From the NCBI GenBank assembly GCA_022494885.1, contig JAGVSM010003414.1, forward strand, positions 248,001-312,000: DNA of 64,000 nt. Direction: 5' to 3'. The stretch is from Micrasema longulum (Eukaryota > Arthropoda > Insecta > Trichoptera > Brachycentridae). The notes under the pieces were generated by a model. The model did no database searches and was not told the DNA's origin. It saw only the letters and a list, made by a program, of their open reading frames with translations. Below are positions 20,974-31,914 of the stretch, piece by piece; within the stretch, counting starts at the first letter, position 1, and each line of letters starts with the position of its first letter. Both the position numbers and the translations under genes were made by a program.

Positions 20974-22425
20974 CTGTGAAAGAAAATGTTATTATTGGAA
21001 ACAATAAGTTTATTTTGACAGCGCAATAGTTTTTTAAATTAATTTACCATACCATAATAAAAAATGTTCTCACTAATTCATACGTAAGTAATATTACAAA
21101 ATACATCACCGATTGTATCTAGTTAAATTGTTTACCCCGTAGACCGATCGCACTTTTAGTTTTCCAATTATTTTTAAACTGGGATTTTTTTGTGATAAAA
21201 GAGTTTGAAAACGTTTATTTCTTCACATTTTCAAATTTCTCTATGTATAGTCTTCTTTAATATTCTCACATTAAAAAAAATGTTTTTTTGTGTCTTCGGC
21301 ATGGGTAACCCCAGTGAGGACACATTATTTTTATTATTTGTTATTGCTTATCATATGAAAAAAAAAAAATTAAATGAAATATTAATTTTAGAATTTCAAC
21401 TGTTTTTAGCGGGTAGATTTGTACATATAAACTTAATAGTAAAAATTCTTTTATTATTCACATAACCATGGTGAGGAATATGGGGTCAGGTAATGAGTTT
21501 GGGAGGAGACGGGAAGAGGATCCCGGAAAGACAAGGAATAAAAAAACGAAGAGAAGTTAAGGTTCTAAGGATTTGTAAGAATGTTTTAGACGTTTCTTAA
21601 AAGTGACCAACAAGGTTTTGTTTACCTATTAACATTTTCACAAACTTTACGTGTTCTATAAGATTGTGAAACAACTTCTCTAGAACAGGCAATTTTTATA
21701 CCCAAATGAGAGCGTGATTATGAGTGCGTACTTATAATGAGGTGAAATTTTAATAAGCATAATTAAATAAATATTAATATTTTTTCTAATAGTATTTAAA
21801 TTATCTGGCAATTCCGCTTTTATTATCTTTCATTTCACACTTCGTATAATAGCCTTTAATATGGTGCTATCAATTTCAGTGCTTTGCTATCAATTGCATA
21901 CTGAAACTAAGTTGTAATTTATGTTGTAATACCTAATACAATTAATGGCCAGTTTCACAGTCGCAAAACACGCAAATGCCAGGAGCGATTACAAACGTGC
22001 ATGCCCTCTTTTGTAGATTAATTCGTTAATTGTGGTACGATTTCTACCACTAGGCATAATTATATACTAGGTTTATAAGTTAGGCCCACACCACATAAAA
22101 ACAGTGATATAAATTGGTTTGAGCAGAATATCAGAAAAACAACAAACATATTACTTATTTCACTAAATATAATAATTTTCATTTTTAATTGTCTTTCAAA
22201 AAAAAAACATTGCAATTTTGTAAATAATAACAAATAGTAAGTAGAATAAAATAGTACGTGATTTTAGTATTATTTTTTTATCAAATTTAACACTCAAACC
22301 TATTACAATCAGAAATGAAACAAAGAACTGCAAAGACACCTTTTAAAAAAGTTCGTAATTCTCTATTTGGCCACCGTTGACTCAAAATTGATAAAATTAG
22401 ACGTATTAAAACACAGATAATGAAC
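20974..22425. other. Mostly AT-rich DNA
   Basis: A purine-rich strip occupies about 21466-21560. No repeat family or gene recognised. Confidence 0.4.
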
Positions 22426-22860
22426 ATTTTAGAGAAGGGAATATAGAAGTCTAGGAATCCACAGGGCTTACGACATGTCATTGGCTGTTGTTATATGTTT
22501 AACAGCTCCCTAGAGGGTTGAATCCAGTCCTTGTCTACAAAAATTTGGACAAACTCAAAACATTGTTGATAAAATTAGAGTTGAGCATTTTTAAACATTG
22601 AATTAGGGATTTAAATGATTTCAACAATATTTTGAGTTTGTCCAAATTTTTGTAGACTAGGACTGGATTTCACACCCTAAGGAGATATCAAAATTTACCT
22701 CCCAAAGTCACATGGAAGAATGAAAGAAATGTAGATGTGCATGCATGAGCCGAATGGTAAAATTTACACAGTGTATAAAGTGACTACTTAAACCAACCAA
22801 TGACAGGTCGTAAGCGGTTTAAATGCCTAGACTTCTATTTTCCCTTCTCTAAATAGTATC
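22426..22860. mobile_element. TIR element family M1, full copy
   Basis: Left end GAGAAGGGAATATAGAAGTC and right end GACTTCTATTTTCCCTTCTC are inverted, with arms continuing through GACATGTCATTGGCTG and its mirror for about 55 bp. A separate perfect-looking hairpin lies inside at 22520-22671. Non-coding. Confidence 0.8.
22520..22671. repeat. Internal hairpin of the M1 element
   Basis: AATCCAGTCCTTGTCTAC and the following 30 bp are mirrored by GTAGACTAGGACTGGATT about 100 bp later. A single similar half (CCAGTCCTCGTCTAC) recurs at 22912-22926. Confidence 0.7.
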
Positions 22861-23394
22861 GATCTCTTTTGTTTTTTTATTATTCTTAATAACTTTCTAA
22901 GGGGTGAATTCCAGTCCTCGTCTACTAACATTCGGACGAAAACTAAAAAATATTTAAAAAAAAAAAACAAATTGGGCATTCAATTACGTAGCGTATTAAC
23001 GCTTTTTTGTTTTTACAAAAACAAAATAGCTCTATATACATAAACAAACAAAAAATCCGCTTTCTTCTCAGAATATTTAATTCTCTGTTTTCAAGTTCCG
23101 CACAATTCTCTCTTGTTTTGATAAGACGGACCTGCGTTTAGAATTATTTCACGACTTCCTCTCAAGTATCCGTGTCAAGTCTAGGCATTCTTCCTATCCG
23201 GTACTGCAATTACGGCTATCTTAAGTGTCCCTTGTAGAACTCGTGTAACACAAGCGGATATCTCCCTATTCCGCATTTTTCACGGTAGATAGATATGACC
23301 ACTTGAATTATGTTGCGTTCATTATTTTGTTCCTAGAAACCGAACTAGGAGGAAGGAAATCATCGATTAATTTATGCAGCATACGTATTTAGCC
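22861..23394. other. Unassigned DNA
   Basis: Contains the extra half-hairpin near 22912 and nothing else recognised. Confidence 0.4.
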
Positions 23395-24065
23395 ACAATG
23401 TCCAGAATCATCTCCAATCCACCATCAAAGATGTTACTACATTATCTCTGTTTCAATCAGGTCTGAAGAAACATCTCCTTTCTCTTCCTCAATCTCTTCT
23501 CCTTTCCTTTTTCCTCTTTTTTTCCTTCTTCCCTTCACTTCCTCTCACTTCTGTTCTATGTACTTCATAGTCCTAACGCTCCTAAATACCCCCAGGAAAA
23601 ATTTCAACACGTATCAGTTCATGGTTTACCTCTTCGTTTTAATTCTCAAGGCACTCTCTTTATACACATCCACAATTCGTCTTTCTTCTCTAACTCATAT
23701 AGTGTCCATGCGGCTCCACTGCAGAATCATATCCCATCCACCATCAAAGATGTTACTACAGTATCTCTGTTTAAATTACGTCTGAAGAATTATCTCTTTT
23801 CTCTTCCTTAATCTCTCCTCTTTTCCCCTTTTTTCCATTGAGTAATAGTTTTGATTTAAGGTTATTTATAAACGAATACGTTTATTTCTATTTTCATATA
23901 TCTTAATCTTTGTTATCTTTATTTTATTTTGAATATGTAATGTAACTTGAATTATAAAAATAAAACTATAATTTTATTGGTTGGTTGGAAGAAATTTCCA
24001 TTTGGCAATAAGCCCGCTAATGTACAAATAAAATTTTGTTCAAAGAGTTAAATAAATAAAAATAT
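23395..24065 (+). mobile_element. Two tandem LINE family D 3' fragments
   Basis: The first fragment (23395-23540) encodes STIKDVTTLSLFQSGLKKHL. The second (from about 23558) restarts at an earlier point with RFNSQGTLFIHIHNS and repeats STIKDVTTVSLFKLRLKNYL before a 3' UTR with TTTCCATTTGGCAATAAGCC and an AAATAAATAAA tail. So the C-terminus is present twice in direct orientation, from a tandem insertion or duplication. Confidence 0.8.
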
Positions 24066-24264
24066 GTAGAATAGTCAATTCGTCACACAATTTGAAGTTT
24101 TCTGTGAAATAAATAAATAAAATAAAATTCTTTGGGATAGAACTTCCGGATTTTCGTAGATCTCTTCGCCACTAAAACATTGTGGGGTTGGAGATGGTTT
24201 GGCATGGTTTAGTTCGAAGTCTTATATGTTTATCGTGTTTATGAATACATCGTATACCTGTGAA
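24066..24264. other. Short spacer between LINE fragments
   Basis: AT-rich with no recognised feature. Confidence 0.4.
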
Positions 24265-24911
24265 TGGGGTTATACTTAAACAGGTACAGGAATTTGCGTA
24301 CCTGGGAAGTGTGCTTACTAGGGATGGAATGACTGAGAAAGATATTGAAAGAAGGGTGAGTGCCGGGAACGAACGGTGCACTTAAATCAATCTTTGCAAA
24401 TAAATGTTTGGCGCAAGAGGCAAAATTAGCAGTACACAATGGAGTCCTGGTCCCGACCCTGATGTATGGGGGCGAAGTATGGACTTGGAAAAACAGGGAT
24501 GAAAGTAGGCTGAATGCTTTCGAAATGCGATTTTTTAGGCGAATGTGTGGTAAAACTATATACGATAAATGCACAAATGTTGAGATCCGTACATTATGCA
24601 AGGCTGAGATAAACACTATCGACAAAATCAAGAAATGAGCACTGCGTAGTTTTGGACATGTAGAGCGAATGGACAGCGAAAGAACTGCTAAAAACATTTA
24701 CGATGCAAATGTTGATGGATGCAGGAATAGAGAAAGACCGAGAAAGTCATGGCATAACCAAATCCAACAAATACTTGAAGATGGGCATGTTAAAAGTCGG
24801 AATAATCGGCGCGCGTGCATGAGAAGATGTATGAATGTAGAGAAAGCGAGATCTGTACGTAAATGCATCCTAGCATGTAACAGTCGGCGATTTCTGACTG
24901 TTGCCTGCTAG
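24265..24911 (+). mobile_element. 5'-truncated LINE, family B, best-preserved copy
   Basis: Reads LKQVQEFAYLGSVLTRDGMT, then after one frameshift NGALKSIFANKCLAQEAKLA, HNGVLVPTLMYGGEVWTWK, FFRRMCGKTIYDKCTN, a stop at about 24637, then FGHVERMDSERTAKNIYDA and RERPRKSWHNQIQQILEDG. It ends at 24911. The catalytic RT core is missing; one frameshift and one stop inactivate what is left. Confidence 0.88.
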
Positions 24912-24965
24912 TTGGCTACAAATGTTCTAAATTATAAATTTTGTCAATTTAAAATGGAAAATGAA

Positions 24966-25310
24966 CTAATATTGGTTCAAATATTTATTTATTTATTTAA
25001 ATCTTAAAATAGGGCACACATATCATACATATTGTTATGTGTGTTCTAATAATAACATTACAAATATATTTAATTTATAAATTGTTTATCACATATGTCT
25101 TGACCATTATTTTAAATTTTGATATGTTTTTTTCTTCATAAATATTTTTTTCCATTTCGTAATACTTTTTAATTGCTTTAAATAAAATTGAATTTTGTGA
25201 CTTTGCCTTTTTCCTAAATGGAAGTCTAATTTTGTTCTTTTCTCTAGTATTGTGATTGTGTTCATGCTGGTTCCGATCAATATTTAAAGTAGCTAATTTG
25301 ACCAATATCT
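24966..25310 (-). mobile_element. 5'-truncated LINE (CR1/Jockey-like)
   Basis: A 76-residue minus-strand frame (25305-25075) contains HNTREKNKIRLPFRKKAKSQ followed by NSILFKAIKKYY, the typical 'YNTRxKxxLRxP...' end of such LINEs, and FKIMVKTYVINNL at its C-terminus. The 3' UTR ends in AAATAAATAAATAAA at about 24980. Confidence 0.8.
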
Positions 25311-25664
25311 CGTATCATTAAAAAATAATTCGTAGCGTACGTTATCTTGAAAAAATGACATTTTGGCCAGTTTTTTCAATTATCTTGAGTATTCCATTTG
25401 AAGTCATGGGTCATCTAAGTGGATTTGACCCCAGGTCCAGTAGTTGATGCTCCAGCTTAAAGCCATAACCTCACCGCTAGAACTTTCTCAAAAGACGGCC
25501 ACCTGACAGTTTCTCGATTGGTTTGTTTGTCCGTTGATGCAATCCATTTTTTGCCGTTTTCAAAAATATGCAATACAAATTTAAGGATTAAATTGTAATC
25601 TTGATTCCTGAACTATTCGAGCTAAATCAATCTGAAAAATATATTCTCTTCTTTTTTTTATATA
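25311..25664. other. Unassigned DNA
   Basis: A GC-richer piece at 25420-25500 has no partner in the window. Confidence 0.35.
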
Positions 25665-25890
25665 ATGGTAGAACTCCAATTATCCGGATTAATGAGTGCC
25701 CTAGAAATTGCTTTTGAAATAATATAGCGAGTTCGAATTACGTCAAAAACTTCTTTAAACATGTCCAGCAAATGTTATTACACGATTGAATCAAAATTAA
25801 AAACATCTCCTCTATTTTTTATTTCCAGAATACGATCTGGATATCAAGCAATTCGGGTGACTGAAGTTCGGATAAACAGAGTTCTACTGT
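25665..25890. mobile_element. Tigger/pogo-like MITE
   Basis: Left end GGTAGAACTCCAATTATCCG and right end CGGATAAACAGAGTTCTACTG (read as CAGTAGAACTCTG on the other strand) match the CAGTAGAACCTC...TTATCCG termini of Tigger/pogo transposons. About 224 bp separate the ends and there is no transposase. A TA follows the right end, consistent with the superfamily's target site. Confidence 0.75.
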
Positions 25891-25907
25891 ACTATGTTTG
25901 TACTTGT

Positions 25908-25965
25908 CTGTTTTATTTTTGTAAAGGCCCCTTGGGCGTATTGTAAAGTTAAATATACATTAAAA
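25908..25965 (+). mobile_element. LINE family F 3' terminus
   Basis: GGCCCCTTGGGCGTATTG followed by TAAAGTTAAATA matches the terminus at 20040-20100 in opposite orientation. Only the last 50-60 bp are recognisable. Confidence 0.55.
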
Positions 25966-26639
25966 ATAATACACATTTTTTAAAATCCCAGTGGTGGTAT
26001 TCTAAATCTTCTCTACACCCCTAAAGAGTGATTTATTTGAAGATTTTTTTTATGCGACGACACTTTGCTTCCTATAATGGCCGCACTGATTTAACGTCAA
26101 ATGGTGTATAAAACTGCTTCAAAACCAGAAATAAAACTCACACGGTTCGGTCAATTCAACTCAATTATGAGTTTAAGGTTGCAATAATGTTCTAAATGAA
26201 AATCATCATATAAAGTTTATATTTCATCATCATGTTTGATTTCACGTCTTCGTGTTTGTTGACGGTTAATCATCAGTGAGGCTATTTATAATTAGCCTTG
26301 ATAGTCCGGCTCTTTTGTCGGAGTTATCATTAAATGTCCCCGGCTACCGCATCCGTCTCACACGTCGAGCTCTCTATTTCATGTGCCAGCAGTTCGTACG
26401 AACTATGCCCAGAATTCTTCACTTATACGTTTTGGTAGTGAATATAATTTGAACTTACCCCTTATTGATCCATTTGATTGTAAAAAAATAACATTTAAAA
26501 TGCGCGTCTTAAAACATACTTTTTTGTCTTATACTTAGTTTCAATAATAAAGTCTTATTTTATCGTATTTTATTTTATTTTATTATATTTTATCTCTAAT
26601 TCTTAATATTTTAAATATATTGATATTTTCGACACTTGA
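25966..26639. other. Unassigned DNA
   Basis: 26280-26420 is GC-richer (TCCCCGGCTACCGCATCC) and appears single-copy here; no frame recognised. Confidence 0.35.
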
Positions 26640-26875
26640 CACTTGTGCAATATTTACACACATGTCCACCCTCATTCCAATATAACACCCACCCTCTCAC
26701 TCACTTACACTCACACAAACACACTAGTATGTATTGTACGTGTATTTAATGTATTTCTGTGGATATCTGTCATTGGTTTTATTCTCTGTATATTTTATTT
26801 GTTGTATTTTTGTTACATGTATTACTGTTGATATCCCCAATAAAAAAAATATTTTTTTAAAAAAGTAAAGCAAAA
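26640..26875 (+). mobile_element. Retroposed 3' end with A-rich tail
   Basis: A CA-rich stretch is followed by TTGATATCCCCAATAAAAAA and an A-rich tail, the layout of a LINE or processed-transcript 3' end with an AATAAA signal. No coding part is identified. Confidence 0.4.
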
Positions 26876-27302
26876 ATTAGTCGCATGGATAATTAAATAT
26901 CCCCAAATTAACCACTCTCTAGGGGATAGAGAAAATTAATAATTGCACCCCTGGGCTCAGTTGTTCTTAAACAAATCATCGAGATACGATGCATTTAGTG
27001 TCTAAGAGGCCCTGCTGATTGTGGCAAAAAGTCACATTGACTTTTTGTCACAGTGTCAAGTGCTATGAAGATATATGAGAGTGCGCTCACTGTAGCGACA
27101 TGACAATACGGTGACAAAAAGTTCCAGCGGCTGGCGACATTAGCGTGACGTGACTGTCACCCCGTCACCCGGCCTGTACATTGCTATGGGAGTGCGCTCA
27201 CTAGAAACTTTTTGTCACTCTGCCGGCAGACGCCTACCGAACGGACGTGTGTTGTGAATTTTTCAGTTGTATTTAAGATTAACATATTATTTCAACAGGG
27301 AT

Positions 27303-27490
27303 GAAGAACATTTTAGACAAGATAATAAATAATTCTAGGCATTGACAGATCTTATGACCTGTCATTGTAAAACACACTGTAAAACATTTACCATTCTACC
27401 CATATTTGAACATCTATATTCCTTCAACCCTTTTATCTGTTTATGTTTGTGAAGTTAAAGAGCTGAAACTTTTATTTATGCGGGTGAGAT
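27303..27490 (+). mobile_element. M1 fragment inserted in the Harbinger element
   Basis: TTCTAGGCATTGACAG, ATGACCTGTCATTG, CATTTACCATTCTACCCATA and GAGCTGAAACTTTTATTTAT match M1 between its left end and interior. It lies just upstream of the MADF start codon. Confidence 0.6.
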
Positions 27491-27495
27491 TTAAG

Positions 27496-27702
27496 ATGGC
27501 TGCTTTTTTGCAAGAAGATGATATTGACAACGAATCGTTAATAGAAGACATAGAGAAAAGGCCAGCATTGGATACAAAAAAATTAAAAGAATTCTCTGAT
27601 ATTCGTCTGAGAAGGAAATTGTGGGACGAGATTTCAATTAAATTATTTCGGAACTGTTTATTGACATACGAAAATGATTTTAAAAACTTGATAGGAAATT
27701 GA
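27496..27702 (+). pseudogene. MADF-domain protein of PIF/Harbinger, C-terminally truncated
   Basis: The start codon at 27496 (AAGATGG context) opens MAAFLQEDDIDNESLIEDIE followed by KRPALDTKKLKEFSD and RRKLWDEI. LIEDIEKRPAL and RKLWDEI are signature parts of helix 1 and helix 2-3 of MADF (Myb/SANT-like) DNA-binding domains. The second MADF half is gone: after about residue 50 the frame runs into antisense transposase sequence and ends at 27702. In autonomous elements this protein helps bring the transposase to the element ends; this fragment cannot fold a full domain. Confidence 0.65.
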
Positions 27703-27845
27703 CGTAATTCAGAATACATGCAGTAAAATGTTTCTTTTAATAATCGTTCATTATATATGGTATGCACCGAGTAGTGTTTCTTTCGTTCAACTTTCCTTCT
27801 GCGTAATTCAAGAGCGCAAATCACTGCGAGCTTTTCGAAGTCCAT
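27650..27845 (-). pseudogene. PIF/Harbinger transposase N-terminus
   Basis: From the ATG at 27845 the minus strand reads MDFEKLAVICALELRRRKVE, then KKHYSVHTIYNERLLKETFY and SELRQFPIKFLKSFSYVNKQ. This matches the conserved N-terminal pattern RRR-YWVHPIN-R...F---L-ELR--P-KF--YFRM of HARBI1-like nucleases. The frame then enters antisense MADF sequence (from about 27650), marking the deletion junction. The DDE catalytic domain is absent. Confidence 0.62.
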
Positions 27846-27955
27846 CGCTAAATGAACATTTTGTCACCAGTAGTGAGTAGTGAGTAGTGAGCGCACCTAC
27901 GGTGACACATGATGACAGTGACACAAAGTCACTGTCAGCGGGTGGTCTTAATTTT

Positions 27956-28344
27956 GTGCCTTATTCAACATCGGGTGCGTGTAGGATTGTGACAATGGCG
28001 ATGATTACACGTAAATATTAATGTTACTTTGGTTTTAAATAACAATATGAATTAAATCAAATACGCACTCCATAATAGTAATAAATCAAATTTACCTTCT
28101 TGCTCTATTTCTAAGCAGCAAAACATCAATTTACTTGGCGTTTATCGCAACATCTTAATCAATTCTCACATACTTCAGATTTATTATTGTTATTAATATA
28201 AATAACACGATCGAATTGGCTCGCATAAAATAAAGATGGTGCATAATAACAGGGGTAATAAAAGCAGTTATGAAATGCAGCGGTCATCTCTTTTGTGGAA
28301 TTACAACACTTTCACGGCCGGCATTATACTTTTTGCTTTCGTAT
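27956..28344. other. Unassigned DNA
   Basis: Nothing recognised beyond the Harbinger right end. Confidence 0.4.
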
Positions 28345-28620
28345 AATTCCTGAAAAATTAAATCCAGTAGAGATAAGTCCGTCCCATGGTGAAGATAGAC
28401 TGGTTTATGCATTTTTCTACTACACCCGTGGTCCCGGGTACCCGGCAAGGTCAATATGATTTTTTTATTTGATTTACAGTTTTACAGTTTCTGAACTAGA
28501 TGTGAAGCAAAAAGCCGATCACCTTGTAAAGATAAGATTTATTATAAATTATTCCGTATACATGTATTCCTGATTGTAGTACAAATGATGGGAATATGCA
28601 CAACTGAGTGAGGATAAGAA
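28345..28620 (+). mobile_element. Degenerate SINE family A, leader-bearing
   Basis: GAGATAAGTCCGTCCCATGG matches the leader/head junction seen at 5570, and TTCTGAACTAGATGTGAAGC and AAAAGCCGATCACCTT match the body. Box A is destroyed (ATGGTGAAGATAG). Confidence 0.6.
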
Positions 28621-28929
28621 TATAACGTTGATGATAACTAAATTTTTTTAACGTATCAAATCGCAATATATATATTTTCTGTTTTCAGCATGTATTTTTT
28701 TTATTTTTCAAAAAATCATTTTCGTGGGGTCGTTTATAAAACGAATATTTCACTTTCTATAAAAAATGTAACAAAAAATGTCCTGCCTAAACACAGGAAA
28801 TTCCTAGATAGTCAGGACCTGAAGCAAAGCACATCTTCACGTTTGAAAATCCGTAAAATATATCAGTAAATTTTAGTGTTTTGGGAAACTGAGATTTCTT
28901 ATATTTCTAATAAAACGCAGTTGCGCTCT

Positions 28930-29100
28930 GCTCCTCTGATTTACTCAAATATTTATATTTTAGCGCCATTTATAACTTAATAAATGTAAAAACACTGCGA
29001 TTGAAAACAAGACTTAAATTGGGGTTGATCGGGTTTTGAATCTTGGACCTCTGATCGATAAATCCTCAACTCTACCGCGAGATCACAACACGGTTCAAGG
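28930..29100 (-). mobile_element. SINE family B, copy 3 (degenerate)
   Basis: The reverse complement reads GTTGTGATCTCGCGGTAGAG, GAGGTCCAAGATTC, CCCGATCAACCCCAATTTAA, in the same order as other copies but with many changes. Confidence 0.55.
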
Positions 29101-29287
29101 TATTAGTAAATAGTAATTTATTGATTTCCAAATTTTAGAATATTGTAAGTACAGCAATAAAATACAGTCCCTTTAGCATTTCTTGTCTTCGCTTTGTAAG
29201 AACATTCATATCCAATGCATCTATATCACTCTAACGCTATCGTAAAAATAGTATTTCGTTCTTCTTTTTGTTACATACAAACGAAAA

Positions 29288-29553
29288 CCAGGGCCTCGAT
29301 TGCAATAGGAAGTTAACTGAGTTTTCTTCAATTGCCTATAAAGTCAAATCAAGTTTTAAGTACGAAAATGGGCATATTTGTACAAAAATTTCACGTATTT
29401 TTGCCAGTAACTTGTAACTAATCATATTTGAAAAACAATTTTATATTACTGTTTTAGTTATCATACAGAAAATTCGATTTTACTTTATAAATCATTGAAG
29501 ACACCTGTTTTTATTTTCCATTGTAATATACTCGTAGACCCAGGGCAGCGACT
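29288..29553. mobile_element. TIR element family M3, full copy
   Basis: Left end CCAGGGCCTCGATTGCAATA and right end ATTGTAATATACTCG...CCCAGGGC are inverted, with arms of about 85 bp that also mirror AAATTCGATTTTACTTTATA. About 265 bp, non-coding. Ends starting CAGGGCC are compatible with hAT-type MITEs, but no 8-bp duplication was confirmed. Confidence 0.65.
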
Positions 29554-29574
29554 TCAAGCGCTATCTTCATCGGT

Positions 29575-29965
29575 ACATATCGAGACGGTATAAAGTAAAA
29601 TCGATATTTATGCACGAAAATATATTTATTTGTGTTAAAATTTAAAGTATCTTCGGCGGTAACCCGTAAATTAAATATTCAGAAAAAAATGATTTTTTTT
29701 ATACAAAAAACTTATTTTTACTTCATAGATAAAATTGAAGATAAATGTTGACTAGAAGTTTACATACTTTACCTCAATTGTCTACAAAGTAAAACCGAAT
29801 TTTTCGCATGATAAATTACATATAAAATAATTCATTTAAAATCATGTTTAATTACAGGTTTCCTTCAAAGATACTTACAGTTTTCATACAAATATACACA
29901 TTTTTGTATTAGAAAATTCGATTTTACTTTAAAAGCAATCAAAGGAGTTCTTGCCATTATGATGA
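29575..29965. mobile_element. TIR element family M3, rearranged further copies
   Basis: Units with AAAGTAAAATCGAT, TTCAATTGTCTACAAAGTAA, AATCATGTTTAATTACAGG and AAATTCGATTTTACTTTA repeat in alternating orientation next to the full copy, giving a small cluster. Confidence 0.55.
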
Positions 29966-29994
29966 GGTAGTATCATTCATAAGCATTTAGGGTG

Positions 29995-30838
29995 GCACGA
30001 TCAGGTTAACGAAGTTAGTCGTAAACTTTATATCAGTTTGCACTCACTTAAAAGATTACAGAATTTCTTGCCAATTAATGTTAAGCAAACATTAGTCCAG
30101 AGCTTACTTCTTCCACTACTTGACTATGCGGATGTATGCTATCCAGATGCTAACTCTAAATTGCTTGATATATAAAACGATTGCAGAATATTTGTATTCG
30201 TTATATTTTTAACCTTCGCAAATTTGACCACATAACCGAGTATCGCACGCAACTACACTGGCTCAGTATCAGGCATAGAAGAAACATTCATATTCTATCA
30301 CTTCTTCACAATATTTTAAATAATCCCACTTCGCCTGTTTATCTGAGAGAGCTCATCTAACCTCTTTCACAACACGGACTATCTATTCGTTCTAGTAACG
30401 AGAGAACCCTTTTAATACCCTGTCATCGCTCTAATTTTTTTGCCTCCTCTTTCACAGTAGTAGCCGCTCGATTGTGAAATAATCTACCTACTAATGTTAG
30501 AGACGCCCCTTCTTTATTTGCATTTAAGTCAAGATTGAAATGTCACTTTCTAAATATTTAAATTGTTCTTTTATCCTTCTTCCTCCCTTCCCATCCCCTC
30601 TCCTCTCTCCATAGTATGGTGCTATTTTTTATATATATATATATTTATTTTTGTTTATCTTTGCTTTTAATTTTTGTAAAAAATTGTAAGATTCAATATG
30701 TCCATGTATTTATAATTTTCTCAAACTGAACGGTTTGGGTAGGTAGGAAGAAATTGCCTTAAGGCAATATGGCCGCCCTTATATGTATATTTATTGTATA
30801 TGTATACAAAGTGTCAAATAAATAAATAAATAAAAATG
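29995..30838 (+). mobile_element. 5'-truncated LINE (family H) with complete 3' end
   Basis: Starts in SLKRLQNFLPINVKQTLVQS and LLLPLLDYADVCY, then decays through stops, with LRELI, LSIRSSNERTLLIPCHRSNF, VAARLWNNLPTNVRDAPSLF and FKSRLKCHF. This is the classic end of insect Jockey-type reverse transcriptases. The 3' UTR contains GTAGGTAGGAAGAAATTGCC and AAGGCAATATGGCCGCCC, a stem-loop, and ends in (AAAT)n at about 30820-30835. No catalytic region. Confidence 0.88.
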
Positions 30839-31699
30839 ATCGGGGCCCAGGTCGGTTTGATTCGCGTTAACTACGGGTAAGATATCGTATCGATACTTAC
30901 ATATAATTTATATTATCGTATAGTGTTTTTCTTCCGTTTTATTTCAACATTAGTATCAATTCAGACATCTGACGCAGGTTTTATTGGAGGCAATCGTTAT
31001 GAATGCGGAAGGTTCCCATCTACTTAAAGTTTCATGTTCTTTTTTTATAAAACAAGTTTTTACTGCACCAAGGCCGAAGGGGTTAAACGCTTTAATAGCG
31101 CCGGTCATCAGCGGCGAAATCTAACAAGTGTTAAGTGCCTGCGGTCACGCCCATCGAGGAGTCGCTCGCACAAAACTCGACCTTTTGAACCTGATCCTCC
31201 TTAGATCGGGAGACGAAGTTCCTTTGTAGGCATAGCGTGAAAATATCGAGAAACAGACAATACTGAATCTTCGACTTAGTCGGATCGTACTTTATCCAAA
31301 ATTCATTCACTTATGCGCATAACATAGCTTTCGACAAAATTCTCATATAAAAATTGCCAATGTCTTTTGACTTGCGCAATGTAGTGAAGTCTTTGTTAGG
31401 GCACGTCATAGAATTAAGAATTGTCCAGAAGGAGCGTAGAATCATATTTGAATACATCGGACTGTGTCCAACAATTCCCCCACTATGCCTCACTCTTGCC
31501 GCGCGCATTCGTGATGCCGCCGCGTAATGTTGCATGATGGGAAAAAAAATAATTATAACACAAATGTAAGGTAAATTATATATTAACCATTATATAATTG
31601 ATTAGAACCCATGGTACGAATATGTTAGTTGCATTTCAGACGAATTGTACAAATTAGAGATGCCTTTTCGATTCCTTTTTTTTTATATTCGGTATCAAG
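30839..31699. other. Single-copy-looking DNA, partly GC-richer
   Basis: 31070-31300 and 31480-31530 are GC-richer. A 74-codon minus-strand frame (31311-31535) covers part of it but shows no domain I recognise, no splice framing and no partner, so it is not called a gene. Confidence 0.35.
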
Positions 31700-31914
31700 C
31701 CGAATTCCAAATACCAAATCATTGCAAAAACGGTGCTTCAAGGCGTAAATAAAAATTCTCTCACTAATATTGGCCACACTTTCAATCGTGACGTCCACCA
31801 GTATAATACGCGACAGAGTCAAAATATTCACGTACCTGGATCACGCACGACAAGGTATGGTCTAAGGTCTCTGCTGTACCTTGCTTGTAATGAGTACAAC
31901 AGGCTACCAGAGTC

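Larger units (their letters stand above)
27015..27955. mobile_element. Internally deleted PIF/Harbinger transposon
   Basis: Two gene starts face each other: a MADF-type frame on the plus strand (27496-27702) and a Harbinger transposase N-terminus on the minus strand (27845 down to about 27650). PIF/Harbinger elements normally carry exactly these two proteins. The flanks hold inverted, related sequence: GTGCGCTCACT at 27081-27091 and 27192-27202 and AGTGAGCGCAC at 27886-27896, with GACTTTTTGTCAC-type repeats. The exact ends and the 3-bp target duplication are uncertain. Confidence 0.65.

Noticed and set aside
24239..24697. 152-codon minus-strand frame
   Set aside because: Antisense shadow of LINE family B.
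31311..31535. 74-codon minus-strand gene
   Set aside because: GC-richer and intriguing, but no domain, no repeat partner and no splice context.
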